Source: Pseudonocardiaceae bacterium (GTDB taxonomy: Bacteria; Actinomycetota; Actinomycetes; Mycobacteriales; Pseudonocardiaceae). Taken from it: DNA of 64,000 bases. Position 1 is the first letter of the stretch. The number at the start of each line of letters is the position of its first letter. The DNA is taken from positions 27,148 through 91,147 of the forward strand of contig WHSY01000007.1 of assembly GCA_009379815.1 (NCBI GenBank), given 5' to 3'. The notes beneath the pieces were generated by a model. It had not been told where the DNA came from and searched no databases. It saw only the letters and a list, made by a program, of their open reading frames with translations. A program made the translations under genes and the position numbers. This document shows positions 43,710 to 52,182 of this stretch, in pieces.

Positions 43710-44477
43710 ATGCTCGAGGTGAAAGCGCTGCGCAAAGTTTACGGCAGCGACGCCGAGGCGAAGCCCGCTGTCGCGGACCTGAGTTTCGAGGTGGCCGAGG
43801 GCGAGTTCGTCTGCATCCTCGGGTCCTCGGGCTGCGGCAAGACGACGATGCTGCGCTGCCTGTCCGGGCTGGCCCCGGCCACCAGCGGGGAGGTCCTGCT
43901 GTACGGCACCCCGGTGACCGGCCCGCCCGCCGACATGTCCTTCGTGTTCCAGGACTACAGCCGGTCGTTGCTGCCCTGGATGAGCGTGGCACGCAACGTC
44001 GCGTTCCCGTTGCGGCACAAGGGGTTCTCCGCCCGGGAGGCCAGGGCGGCCACTGACGAGGCACTGCAGGCCGTCGGGCTGGCGGGCCAGGGCCGCTCCT
44101 ATCCGTGGCAGCTGTCGGGCGGGATGCAGCAGCGGGTGGCGATCGCGCGGGCGCTGGCGTACCGGCCGCGGATCCTGCTCATGGACGAGCCGTTCGCGTC
44201 GGTCGACGCGCAGACCCGGGCCGAGCTCGAGGACCTGCTGCTGCGGATCTGGGAGCGCTTCGGCGTGACGATCGTGTTCGTCACCCACGACATCGACGAG
44301 GCGGTCTACCTCGCGGACCGCGTGCTCGTGCTCAGCGCTCCCGCGACGGTGCGCCACGTCGCGGACGTCGCGCTGCCGCGTCCACGCGGGCAGCTGGAGA
44401 CCAAGCGGTTACCGGAGTTCGCGGGGCTTCGCAGCGAGCTGCTGTCCTCGCTGCAGCGGGAGCGGGCCGCGGCCTGA
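43710..44477 (+). CDS. ABC transporter ATP-binding protein (SsuB/TauB type)
   Basis: The 255-residue ATPase starts at ATG 43710 behind CGGAGG. It has Walker A GSSGCGKTT, the Q-loop FVFQDYSRSLLPWMS, signature LSGGMQQRVAIA, Walker B ILLMDEPFASVD, and the H-loop FVTHDIDEAVYLADRV. The Q-loop wording and short length fit nitrate/sulfonate/taurine importers. It powers uptake with the permeases at 42059 and 42922 and the receptor at 44505. Confidence 0.94.
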   Translation: MLEVKALRKVYGSDAEAKPAVADLSFEVAEGEFVCILGSSGCGKTTMLRCLSGLAPATSGEVLLYGTPVTGPPADMSFVFQDYSRSLLPWMSVARNVAFPLRHKGFSAREARAATDEALQAVGLAGQGRSYPWQLSGGMQQRVAIARALAYRPRILLMDEPFASVDAQTRAELEDLLLRIWERFGVTIVFVTHDIDEAVYLADRVLVLSAPATVRHVADVALPRPRGQLETKRLPEFAGLRSELLSSLQRERAAA

Positions 44478-44504
44478 ACGGGTGCGGCCGGATCGGAGGA
44501 GACG

Positions 44505-45509
44505 ATGACACGACGCAGGATCTGCGCCGGGCTGGCTGCGCTGGTCGTGGCCGGGGCGACCGGGGCGTGCAGCAACGCCGGGGGCGACCTGTCGGCCGGG
44601 ACCGCCGGATCGGGCGGTGAGGGCGGCGGGGGAGGTGGTGCGGGGATGCGGCAGATCACCGTCGCCGAGACGGCGGGTACTCCGCTCGCCTTCATCACCT
44701 ACGGCGTGCAGCGGGGCTTCTTCGAGCAGCAGGGACTCGACGTGAACGCCGAGGCGTCGACCGGTGGTGCGACCGTCATCCCCTCCCTGCTGTCCGGCGA
44801 CATCGACGTGGCCGGCTCCAACATGGTGTCGGTGATGATCGCGCAGAGCCAAGGCGTGCCGGTGACGATGGTCGCCGCCGGCACCAGCACGGCGCAGGAT
44901 CCCGAGAACGACTTCTCGGGGGTCCTGGTTCGCGGCGACAGTCCGATACAGCGGCCGCAGGACCTGGCGGGCAAGCGGATCGCGGTCAACACGCTGAAGA
45001 ACATCAACGACGTCGTGATCTTCTCCGCACTGTCGCAGCGGGGTGTCGACATCTCCGGGGTGGAGTTGATCGAGATGCCGTTCCCGGACATGGCGGCCGC
45101 GGTCCAGCGCGGGGACGTCGACGCCGGAATGCTGATCGAACCGTTCCTGACCCAGGGGCGGGCGCAGGGCCTTCGTCCGGTGCTGGCACCCTACAGCGAC
45201 CTGCGACCCGGGCTGCAGATCGGGACGTACGCGATGACCGACCAGCGCATCGCCGAGGACCCCGAGCTGATGCAGCGGTTCCAGCGCGGCGTGCAGCAGA
45301 CCGCGGACGCCATCCGAGCCGATCCGCAGGCGTTCCGGACGGCACTGCCCGAGATCGCCGAGTTCGACCCCGACCTGGCGCAGCGGGTGAACCTGCCGCA
45401 GTGGCGGGGTCGCACCGACCGGGCCTCCGTCGAGCTCATCAAGGACGGGATGCTGCGCTACGGCCTCATCGAGTCCGATCTGGCCTACGACGACATCGTC
45501 CGCTACTGA
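44505..45509 (+). CDS. ABC transporter substrate-binding lipoprotein (NMT1/SsuA type)
   Basis: The 334-residue protein has ATG 44505 behind CGGAGGAG. A short signal peptide ends in a lipobox at Cys22 (ATGAC), then a Gly-rich tether (GSGGEGGGGGG). The binding domain has AFITYGVQRGFFEQQGLDVN, VIPSLLSGDIDVAGSNMVSV, DLAGKRIAVNTLKNINDVVI and AGMLIEPFLTQGRA. The family binds small anions such as nitrate, sulfonates and aromatic carboxylates. Given the operon, an aromatic acid is the likely ligand. It closes the first gentisate module, followed by inverted-repeat copy C. Confidence 0.92.
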   Translation: MTRRRICAGLAALVVAGATGACSNAGGDLSAGTAGSGGEGGGGGGAGMRQITVAETAGTPLAFITYGVQRGFFEQQGLDVNAEASTGGATVIPSLLSGDIDVAGSNMVSVMIAQSQGVPVTMVAAGTSTAQDPENDFSGVLVRGDSPIQRPQDLAGKRIAVNTLKNINDVVIFSALSQRGVDISGVELIEMPFPDMAAAVQRGDVDAGMLIEPFLTQGRAQGLRPVLAPYSDLRPGLQIGTYAMTDQRIAEDPELMQRFQRGVQQTADAIRADPQAFRTALPEIAEFDPDLAQRVNLPQWRGRTDRASVELIKDGMLRYGLIESDLAYDDIVRY

Positions 45510-45523
45510 TGCCACCGCCTGGC

Positions 45524-45590
45524 GTCCATGAGCTCGACACGGTGGGGGTTTGACGTCGCCTGCGAGCCCCACGGTGTCGAGTTCGTGGAC
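45524..45590. repeat. Intergenic inverted repeat, copy C
   Basis: Arms 45524-45547 (starting GTCCATGAGCTCGACACGG) and 45567-45590 (ending GGTGTCGAGTTCGTGGAC) pair at 21 of 24 positions around a 19-nt loop. This is the best-preserved copy. It lies 15 bp after the first gentisate module and before the promoter of the second, where a terminator would be expected. Confidence 0.85.
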
Positions 45591-45625
45591 AGCGGCAGGG
45601 GGCGCGGCGGGTGCAACCGGCCCCA

Positions 45626-45654
45626 TTGACCCCCGGGAGAGTGAATTGTACCGT
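45626..45654 (+). promoter_or_regulatory. Predicted promoter for the second gentisate module
   Basis: TTGACC (45626-45631) and TACCGT (45649-45654) are 17 bp apart. The region is unusually AT-rich. It should drive the genes from 45731 to 58657. Confidence 0.65.
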
Positions 45655-45677
45655 CAGTACACGGAGCAATTGTTCCG
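45647..45677. promoter_or_regulatory. Two adjacent palindromes over the -10 box and start site
   Basis: TGTACCGTCAGTACA (45647-45661) has perfect TGTAC/GTACA arms and covers the -10 box. CGGAGCAATTGTTCCG (45662-45677) is a nearly perfect 16-bp palindrome (seven of eight pairs) directly next to it. The second contains GGA/TCC arms like the IclR-adjacent site at 38688, so the IclR protein may act here too. Confidence 0.6.
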
Positions 45678-45730
45678 TACACTGAGCGTCTATCGGGTCG
45701 GCGCTGCCGTTCCCGAGTGGTGTGGTGCCG

Positions 45731-47005
45731 ATGAGTGATCGTGAGAAGCTCCCGTTCCTGGTCATCGGGGGAGGTATCGGTGGGCTGACGACCGCGCTGG
45801 CGCTGTCGCGGCACGGCTACCCCGTCCATGTCCTTGAGCGGGCCGACGCCTTCGCCGAGATCGGGGCCGGACTGCAGCTGGCCCCCAACGCATCGCGGGT
45901 GCTCGACCGCCTCGGCATCCTGGACGAGGTCACCAAGGACGCGTTCTTTCCGCGCCGGCTCGTGCTGATGGATGCGATGTCGGGCGACCGGATCACGGCG
46001 CTCGAGACCGGTGAGCAGTTCGTTCGCCGGTACGGCTACCCGTACTTCGTGACGCACCGGGCAGACCTGCTCCGTGCGCTGCTCGACGCCTGCCGCGACA
46101 GCGACCGGATCACGCTGGCGGCCTCGAAGGATGTCGTCGAGATCATCCCACTGCCCGAGGGCGCCCGGGTCCGCTGCGCTGACGGCTCGGTGTACCAGGC
46201 GGACGCACTCATCGGTGCGGACGGCCCGGGGTCCGCGGTGCGGCGAACGCTGCTCCCGGACGACGCCGCTCCGGTCTTCCCGGGCTACGTGGCCTACCGC
46301 GGTACCGTCCCGATGGCCGACATGTCGGCAGCACTCGCGGGCCTGCGGGAGCTGCGGGACATGGTGCTCTGGACCGGCCCGGGCATGCACCTGGTGCAGT
46401 ACCCGGTGCGCCGGGGGGAGCTGTGCAACCTGGTGGCCGTCTTCGGCAGCCGCCGCTACCGGTCGGACACCGACGACTGGGGCACCGAGGAGGAGCTCGA
46501 CGAGACCTTCGCGCTGGCTTGCCCGCAGGTCCGCGGCTGCGTCGAGGTGATCAACCGCGACCGGTGCTGGCAGCTGTTCGACCGGGTTCCGGCCGACAAC
46601 TGGACGCAGGACCACATCACGCTGCTCGGCGACGCCGCTCACCCGATGCTGCAGTACGTGGCGCAGGGCGCGTGCCAGGCGCTGGAGGATGCGGCGGTGC
46701 TGGCCGACAGCCTCCGCACCCACGACGGCGCCGTGGCGGCCGCCTTCAAGGCCTACCAGACGGAGCGCTACCCCAGAACGGCGCGGGTGCAGACGTCGGC
46801 GCGCGACTTCGGCGAGATCCTGCATATCGACGGCATGGGAGCGAAGCTGCGCACCGCCCTGCTGTCGCAGCGCACCCACGACGACTACTCCGACATCGAC
46901 TGGCTCTACGCCTACCGGGCCGAAGCTCCTACCGGGCGCCCAGCTCCTACCGGGCGCCCAGCTCCTACCGGGCGCCCTGCGCCTGCCGACCGAGAGGTGA
47001 CGTGA
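45731..47005 (+). CDS. 3-hydroxybenzoate 6-hydroxylase (FAD-dependent)
   Basis: The 424-residue start is ATG 45731 (GTG 45722 is an alternative; no strong Shine-Dalgarno is visible). It has FLVIGGGIGGLTTALALSRH, EIGAGLQLAPNASRVLDRLG, YPYFVTHRADLLRALLDACR, the GD motif GDAAHPMLQYVAQGACQALE, and SDIDWLYAYRAE near the end. These follow the known Rhodococcus 3-hydroxybenzoate 6-hydroxylase closely. That enzyme uses NADH and O2 to make gentisate (2,5-dihydroxybenzoate). The C-terminus carries three APTGRP repeats of no known role. It overlaps the next gene's start by one base; that gene is a gentisate dioxygenase. Confidence 0.9.
   Translation: MSDREKLPFLVIGGGIGGLTTALALSRHGYPVHVLERADAFAEIGAGLQLAPNASRVLDRLGILDEVTKDAFFPRRLVLMDAMSGDRITALETGEQFVRRYGYPYFVTHRADLLRALLDACRDSDRITLAASKDVVEIIPLPEGARVRCADGSVYQADALIGADGPGSAVRRTLLPDDAAPVFPGYVAYRGTVPMADMSAALAGLRELRDMVLWTGPGMHLVQYPVRRGELCNLVAVFGSRRYRSDTDDWGTEEELDETFALACPQVRGCVEVINRDRCWQLFDRVPADNWTQDHITLLGDAAHPMLQYVAQGACQALEDAAVLADSLRTHDGAVAAAFKAYQTERYPRTARVQTSARDFGEILHIDGMGAKLRTALLSQRTHDDYSDIDWLYAYRAEAPTGRPAPTGRPAPTGRPAPADREVT
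46924..46977. repeat. 18-bp tandem repeat at the 3' end of the hydroxylase gene
   Basis: Three perfect copies of an 18-bp unit (AGCTCCTACCGGGCGCCC) encode repeated APTGRP in the C-terminal tail. Perfect identity suggests recent expansion. The copy number can vary without a frameshift. Confidence 0.92.
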
Positions 47006-48057
47006 TGTCTGCTGACCTCGACCCCGGTGTGGACCCCTACGCGGGCATCGCGACGCTCGGTGCGGCCCCGTTGTGGCGCTACCTCGGCGGTCTGTTCCGC
47101 TCGGAGCCCAAGAGCAGGGCGGTGGCGGCGCTGTGGCGCTACGATGAACTGCGGCCCTACCTGCTCCATTTCGCCGAGACGCTGTCCATCGCCGACGCCG
47201 AGCGCCGGGTGCTGATGCTGGTCAATCCCGGCTTGGCGGACCCGCCGGCGACGGTGAACACGCTGTATGCCGGCGTCCAGATCATCCTTCCGGGAGAGAC
47301 CGCGCAGGCCCACCGGCACACCTCCAACGCGTTCCGCTTCGTCATCGAAGGTGACGGCGCCTACACCACCGTCAACGGCGAGCGGGTCCACATGCGCCCC
47401 GGCGACCTGCTGCTGACCCCGGGATGGCACTGGCACGACCATTACCACGAGGGCGACGGCCCCATGATGTGGCTCGACGGGCTCGACTTCCCGCTCGTCA
47501 ACGCGCTCGAGGCGGGCTTCTTCGAGCTGTACGGGGACCGCAGCCAGAAGCCGTCGGTGCCCGACGACATCTCCGCGCGGCAGTTCACCCACGGCAGGCT
47601 CAACCCCGCCTGGGACATGGAACGAGGCGTCAACTCCCCGGTCGGCAACTACCCGTGGACCGAGACCGAACGCGCGTTCGATGCGGTCGCCGATGCCGCC
47701 GAGGGCAGCGCCATCGACGGCATCCTGTTCGAGTACACGAATCCGTGGACGGGCGGCCCGGTCATGCCGACCGTGTCGTGCCGGATCCAGCGGCTGCGGC
47801 CGGGATTCAGCGGCGCGGCCCACCGTCACACCGCCAGCACGATCCTGCACGTGGTCCGCGGCGAGGGCACCACGATCGTCGACGGGCAACGGCTGCAGTG
47901 GCGCGACAACGACGTCTTCGCCGTGCCGGGCTGGGCGACCTACCAGCACATCAACGGGTCCGCCTCCCGTGACGCGGTGCTGTTCGCCTACACCGACAAG
48001 CCCGCCATCGCGGCACTGGGGATGTACCGGGAGGAACTCATGGAGCGGCAGGACTAG
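47005..48057 (+). CDS. Gentisate 1,2-dioxygenase-type cupin (copy 2)
   Basis: The 350-residue bicupin starts at ATG 47005 behind GAGAGGTGACG. Fe(II) ligands are His103 and His105 in QAHRHTSNAFRFVIEG and His144 in WHWHDHYHEG, with the standard spacing. RPGDLLLTPGWHWHDH and WLDGLDFPLVNALEAGFFE are characteristic. It is a diverged paralogue of the 39984 protein. Coupled to 3-hydroxybenzoate 6-hydroxylase, it is the better candidate for the true gentisate dioxygenase. The other copy may accept a substituted gentisate. Confidence 0.92.
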   Translation: MSADLDPGVDPYAGIATLGAAPLWRYLGGLFRSEPKSRAVAALWRYDELRPYLLHFAETLSIADAERRVLMLVNPGLADPPATVNTLYAGVQIILPGETAQAHRHTSNAFRFVIEGDGAYTTVNGERVHMRPGDLLLTPGWHWHDHYHEGDGPMMWLDGLDFPLVNALEAGFFELYGDRSQKPSVPDDISARQFTHGRLNPAWDMERGVNSPVGNYPWTETERAFDAVADAAEGSAIDGILFEYTNPWTGGPVMPTVSCRIQRLRPGFSGAAHRHTASTILHVVRGEGTTIVDGQRLQWRDNDVFAVPGWATYQHINGSASRDAVLFAYTDKPAIAALGMYREELMERQD

Positions 48058-48065
48058 AGGTCATC

Positions 48066-49046
48066 ATGAGACGAGCAGCCGTGCCGGCGGCACCGCGCCG
48101 GCGGATCGCCCTGGTCGCCTGCCTCGGAATGGCGTTCGCGCTCGCCGGTTGCGGCGGCAGCGGGCAGGGCGGTGCCGCGGCCGGCCCGCAGACCATCCGG
48201 GTGGGCGTGATCCCGATCGTCGACGTCGCCCCGGTCTACCTCGGCATGCAGCGGGGGTTCTTCGAGGAATCGGGGCTGAACCTGGAACTCAGTTCGGGCC
48301 AGGGCGGCGCGGCGATCATCCCTGGCGTGGTCGGCGGCAGCCTCGACATCGGTTTCGGCAACAACACCTCGCTCGTCCTCGCGGCCTCGAAGGGCCTGCC
48401 GCTGCAGGTGATCGCGAGCGGGGTCTACTCGACGGGCGAGCGGGGCGAGGACTACGTCGAGCTTCTGGTCGGCGACGACAGCCCGATACGGTCGGCCGCG
48501 GATCTCGCGGGCAAGACGGTCGCCGTCAACACCTTGCAGAACCTCGGCGACACGTCGGTCCGCGACTCCGTGCGAGACGCCGGGGGCGACCCCGAGGCCG
48601 TGCGGTTCGTGGAGATGCCGTTCCCGAACATGAACGCGGCGCTGGCCGGCGGCGAGGTCGACGCGATCTGGCAGGTCGAGCCCTTCCTCGCGCTCGCCAA
48701 GGCGCAGGGCCACCGGGTGATCGCCTCACCGCTGGTCGACACCAAACCCGACCTGATGGTGTCGACCTTCTTCACGACCGAGCAGTACGCCGGCCAGAAC
48801 GCCGACGTCGTCAACCGGTTCAAGTCCGCGATCGACCGGTCACTGACCTATGCGCAGCAGCACCCGGACGAGGTTCGCAGGATCATCCCCAGCTACCTCG
48901 ACGTGCCACCGGAGGTGGCCGCGGAGATGGTGCTGCCCACCTGGGACCCGAGGATCGACAGGGAGACCTTCGACGTGCTGGTCGACCTCGGCACCCGCGA
49001 CGGGTTGCTCGAGGAGAAACCCCGACTCGACGAGTTGCTGGGCTGA
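48066..49046 (+). CDS. ABC transporter substrate-binding lipoprotein (NMT1/SsuA type)
   Basis: The 326-residue receptor has ATG 48066 and a signal peptide (RRRIALVACLGMAFALAGC) with lipobox Cys29. The binding domain has VYLGMQRGFFEESGLNLELS, IIPGVVGGSLDIGFGNNTSL and DLAGKTVAVNTLQNLGDTSV. It is a paralogue of the 44505 receptor (both have AVNTLxN and FLALAKAQG-like parts). No ATPase or permease follows immediately. It could feed either the importer at 42059-43710 or that at 52183-54642. Confidence 0.92.
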   Translation: MRRAAVPAAPRRRIALVACLGMAFALAGCGGSGQGGAAAGPQTIRVGVIPIVDVAPVYLGMQRGFFEESGLNLELSSGQGGAAIIPGVVGGSLDIGFGNNTSLVLAASKGLPLQVIASGVYSTGERGEDYVELLVGDDSPIRSAADLAGKTVAVNTLQNLGDTSVRDSVRDAGGDPEAVRFVEMPFPNMNAALAGGEVDAIWQVEPFLALAKAQGHRVIASPLVDTKPDLMVSTFFTTEQYAGQNADVVNRFKSAIDRSLTYAQQHPDEVRRIIPSYLDVPPEVAAEMVLPTWDPRIDRETFDVLVDLGTRDGLLEEKPRLDELLG

Positions 49047-49049
49047 GCC

Positions 49050-50051
49050 ATGAGCCGACTGCTGCCGTTGAGCGTGGCGTGCGGGGACTACGACCGCACG
49101 CAGGCGCTGCGTACCGGCGACGTCACCGCGGAGGGCGCCAGCCTGACCTACCTCACGTTGCCGGTGGAGGAAACGTTCTTCCGGATGGTGAGCTACCGGG
49201 AGTTCGACGTCGCCGAAATGTCGCTGTCCACCTACGTCATGACGCTGCGCGAGGATCCCGAGGACAGCCCGTTCGTCGCGATCCCGGTGTTCCCGTCGCG
49301 GGTCTTCCGGCACAGTGGCATCTATGTCAACACCCACCGGGGGATCGAGGAGCCCGCGGACCTGGTGGGGCGCACCATCGGGGTGCCGGAGTACCAGATC
49401 ACCGCGGCGGTCTGGATCCGCGGCATCCTGGCCGAGCATCACGGCGTCCCGATCGACAGCGTCCGGTATCGCACCGGTGGTCTGCACGCCGCCGGGCGCG
49501 CGGAGAAGGTGTCGGTGTCACCGCCGGCCGGTGTCGAGATCGAGCCCATACCTGCCGGCGCGACGCTGGCGCAGCTGCTCGTCTCGGGCGAGATCGACGC
49601 GCTCTACAGCGCCCGCACCCCGGAGCCCTTCGATCACGGGTGCCCCGATGTCCGGCGGCTGTTCCAGGATCCGGCACAGGCCGAGGCGGAGTACTTCCGC
49701 GCGACCGGCATCTTCCCCATCATGCACACGGTCGTGCTGCGGCGCGATCTCTACCGGTCGCACCGCTGGCTGGCCCGATCCCTGATGAAGGCGTTCGAGG
49801 CCGCCAAGGCGCACGCCATGACCGGCATCGACGAGACGGCTGCCGTGCGCTACATGCTGCCGTGGCTGTACTCGGAGGTCCGCAGGACCCGGGAGATCAT
49901 GGGGACCGACTACTGGCCCTACGGCATCCCGCGCAACGAAGAGACCCTTCGGGTGTTCCTCCGCTACTCCTACGAGCAGGGGCTCGCGGCGAAACCGTGG
50001 GAACCCGACGACCTGTTCGCCCCCGAGACGCGGCAGGCATTCGTGATCTGA
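49050..50051 (+). CDS. 4,5-dihydroxyphthalate decarboxylase-like protein
   Basis: The 333-residue protein starts at ATG 49050, three bases after the receptor stop. It has no signal peptide or lipobox. Its sequence (LSVACGDYDRTQALRTGDV, FDVAEMSLSTYVMTLRED, GVPEYQITAAVWIRGILAEH, TPEPFDHGCPDVRRLF) matches the family named for 4,5-dihydroxyphthalate decarboxylase (Pht5). That family has a periplasmic-binding-protein fold adapted as an enzyme. Cytosolic decarboxylation of a dihydroxylated aromatic diacid would feed the ring-cleavage enzymes. Alternatively it is a non-secreted binding-protein relative. Placement between true receptors is striking. Confidence 0.85.
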   Translation: MSRLLPLSVACGDYDRTQALRTGDVTAEGASLTYLTLPVEETFFRMVSYREFDVAEMSLSTYVMTLREDPEDSPFVAIPVFPSRVFRHSGIYVNTHRGIEEPADLVGRTIGVPEYQITAAVWIRGILAEHHGVPIDSVRYRTGGLHAAGRAEKVSVSPPAGVEIEPIPAGATLAQLLVSGEIDALYSARTPEPFDHGCPDVRRLFQDPAQAEAEYFRATGIFPIMHTVVLRRDLYRSHRWLARSLMKAFEAAKAHAMTGIDETAAVRYMLPWLYSEVRRTREIMGTDYWPYGIPRNEETLRVFLRYSYEQGLAAKPWEPDDLFAPETRQAFVI

Positions 50052-50086
50052 GCACCAGGGCGCACACGATCGGTGAGGAGCGCGTG

Positions 50087-51094
50087 ATGCATTCGCAGCA
50101 GCAACAGCTGAACCGGCGGCAGTTACTCCGGGCATTCGGCGGAATGGTCGTGCTCGGCGGTGTCGCGGGCTGTGGCAACGACCAGGAAGGCGCCGACGGC
50201 GCGGTCTCCTACGAGGGGGAGGTTGCGGTCTCCCACCTCGACACCAACATCTCGGCCACCCCCTTCCTGGTCGCGTCGGAGCTCGGGATCTACCAGCAGG
50301 AGGGACTGAAGCTGGAGCTGGTGAGCTTCCCGGGGGGCACCGACACGGTGCGGGGCGTCGCGACGATGGGCATGGGCATGCCCGCCACGCTCCCTGCGTT
50401 CACCGCCTACCAGAAGGGTCAGCGGGAGCTGCGACTGGTGGCGGGGTGTGACAACCGGTCGCGGGCAGTGTTCCTCGTACCGGCCGACTCACCGCTGCGA
50501 TCGATCGAGGACCTGCGCAACAAGCGCATCGCCGTCAGCCGGCCGGGATCGATCACCACCTACTTCGCCAACCGCATCGCCAGGGAGGTCGGGCTGACGC
50601 CGGGCCGCGACGTCGAGATCCTGCATGTCGGCGGCACCACGGAATCGTGGACCGCCACGACGCAGGGTCTCGCCGATGTGTCCTGGTCGTTCCCGCCCAC
50701 GTCCGAGATCCTCATCAACCGGGGCGAGGCGCGCGTGCTGTTCGACTCCAGTGAGTACGTGACGAGCTGGACCGACACCACGCACTGGGCGACGCAGTCC
50801 TTCATCGACGATTCCCCCGAGGTGCTCGACGCCTTCCTGCGGGCACAGCGCCGGGCGATGGACGTCATCGCGAACGACCCGGCTCGGGCCGCTCCGGCCT
50901 ATGCCCGGCGGGCGAACATACCCGAGCAGGTCGCTGTCTCCGTGCTCGAACAGGCCAGCAACGGACTGGGCCTGCAGATCGACCGGGCGGCACTGGACGA
51001 GGTGATCGCGGCAGGACGAGAGCTCGGCCAGCTCGATCCCGCCGCGCTGGACGTGGACGCCGTCATCGCCGACGGCTTCGTGGACAACCGTTAG
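50087..51094 (+). CDS. ABC transporter substrate-binding lipoprotein, probable Tat substrate
   Basis: The 335-residue start is ATG 50087 behind GGTGAGGAG. The N-terminus has LNRRQLLRAFGG, a possible twin-arginine motif, and a lipobox ending at Cys29 (VAGC). The binding domain has ATPFLVASELGIYQQEGLKL, ELVSFPGGTDTVRGV, PATLPAFTAYQKGQRELRLV, RPGSITTYFANRIAREVGL. It is a close paralogue of the next gene. The SFPGGTDT and GSITTYFAN signatures set these two apart from the 44505/48066 receptors. Confidence 0.92.
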   Translation: MHSQQQQLNRRQLLRAFGGMVVLGGVAGCGNDQEGADGAVSYEGEVAVSHLDTNISATPFLVASELGIYQQEGLKLELVSFPGGTDTVRGVATMGMGMPATLPAFTAYQKGQRELRLVAGCDNRSRAVFLVPADSPLRSIEDLRNKRIAVSRPGSITTYFANRIAREVGLTPGRDVEILHVGGTTESWTATTQGLADVSWSFPPTSEILINRGEARVLFDSSEYVTSWTDTTHWATQSFIDDSPEVLDAFLRAQRRAMDVIANDPARAAPAYARRANIPEQVAVSVLEQASNGLGLQIDRAALDEVIAAGRELGQLDPAALDVDAVIADGFVDNR

Positions 51095-51112
51095 GACTCG
51101 GAGAGGATCCCT

Positions 51113-52132
51113 ATGGACGTGCCGAGCGGTCAGCTGAGTCGCCGGAACTTCCTGCACGCCGTGGGCTGGGGCGTCGGTGCGACCGCCGTCCTGGGCGCCA
51201 GTGGCTGCTCCGGAGGCTCGGGAGGCGAGGGTGGCACCGGATTCTCGGGTGAGGCCGCGGTCGCCCACCTGAAGGCGATCATCAATGCCGCGCCCTTCCT
51301 CGTGGCTTCCGAGCTGGGCTACTTCCAGGACGAGGGTCTCGAGCTGGATCTCGTCAGCTTTCCCGGTGGTACGGACACCATCCGCGGGATCGCGTCCGGG
51401 ATCGCCTTCGGCATGCCTGCCACGTTGCCCGGCCTCATCGCCTACCAGAAGGGCCAGCGCGACATTCGCCTGATCAGCGGTGGCTTCAACGAGGCGGTGG
51501 TGAACTTCATCGTCCCCGCCGACTCCGAGATCCGGGGCATCGGCGACCTCGAGGGCAGCAAGATCGCTGTGAGCCAGCCGGGCTCGATCACCACCTACTT
51601 CGCCAACCGGATCGCGACGGAGCAGGGGCTGGTCCCCGGCGAGAACGTGCAGATCCTCAACGTCGGCGGCCCGCCGGACGCCTGGACGGCCGCGCAGCAG
51701 GGGGTGGCTGACGTGGCATGGTCGGCGCTGCCGCTGTCGGAGAGCTTGATCAGTGCAGGCGACGCACGGCTGCTGTTCGAGACGCGCGACTACGTGCCGA
51801 ACTGGGCCGACAACACCTACTGGACGACGCAGCAGTTCATCGACGAGTCCCCCGACACGCTGCAGGCGTGGCTGCGGGCCATGCAGCGGGCCATGACGAC
51901 CATCCGCGAGGACCCGGACGCTGCGGCTCCCGCGTACGCGGCGGCCGCAGACCTGGAGGAGGCGGTCGCGCGGGGGGCACTGCAACAGGCCTCGTCGGCG
52001 TTCAGCCTGGAGATCGACATGGCGGGGATCGAGGAGAACGTCCGGGCGGGAGTCGAGCTCGGGCAGCTGGATGCGGAGTCGCTCGACCTCGGGCAGATCA
52101 TCGTGCGCGACTTCGTCGATGCCCTTGCCTGA
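51113..52132 (+). CDS. ABC transporter substrate-binding lipoprotein, Tat-type signal
   Basis: The 339-residue protein has a clear twin-arginine signal (SRRNFLHAV) and lipobox Cys32 (GASGC). It shares APFLVASELGYFQDEGLELD, LVSFPGGTDTIRGI and SQPGSITTYFANRIATEQGL with its neighbour, so the two are tandem duplicates. The differing binding-cleft residues suggest related but distinct ligands. It stands 50 bp before the ATPase gene and is the natural partner of the importer that follows. Confidence 0.94.
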   Translation: MDVPSGQLSRRNFLHAVGWGVGATAVLGASGCSGGSGGEGGTGFSGEAAVAHLKAIINAAPFLVASELGYFQDEGLELDLVSFPGGTDTIRGIASGIAFGMPATLPGLIAYQKGQRDIRLISGGFNEAVVNFIVPADSEIRGIGDLEGSKIAVSQPGSITTYFANRIATEQGLVPGENVQILNVGGPPDAWTAAQQGVADVAWSALPLSESLISAGDARLLFETRDYVPNWADNTYWTTQQFIDESPDTLQAWLRAMQRAMTTIREDPDAAAPAYAAAADLEEAVARGALQQASSAFSLEIDMAGIEENVRAGVELGQLDAESLDLGQIIVRDFVDALA

Positions 52133-52182
52133 TCGGGCGACCCAGCTGCCGCACCGCAGACCATCGACGACGGGAGAACACA

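Noticed and set aside
47681..50086. A very long frame giving a fused protein ending in the 50087 receptor.
   Set aside because: The extra sequence overlies three well-supported genes in another frame. The receptor has its own Shine-Dalgarno and signal peptide.
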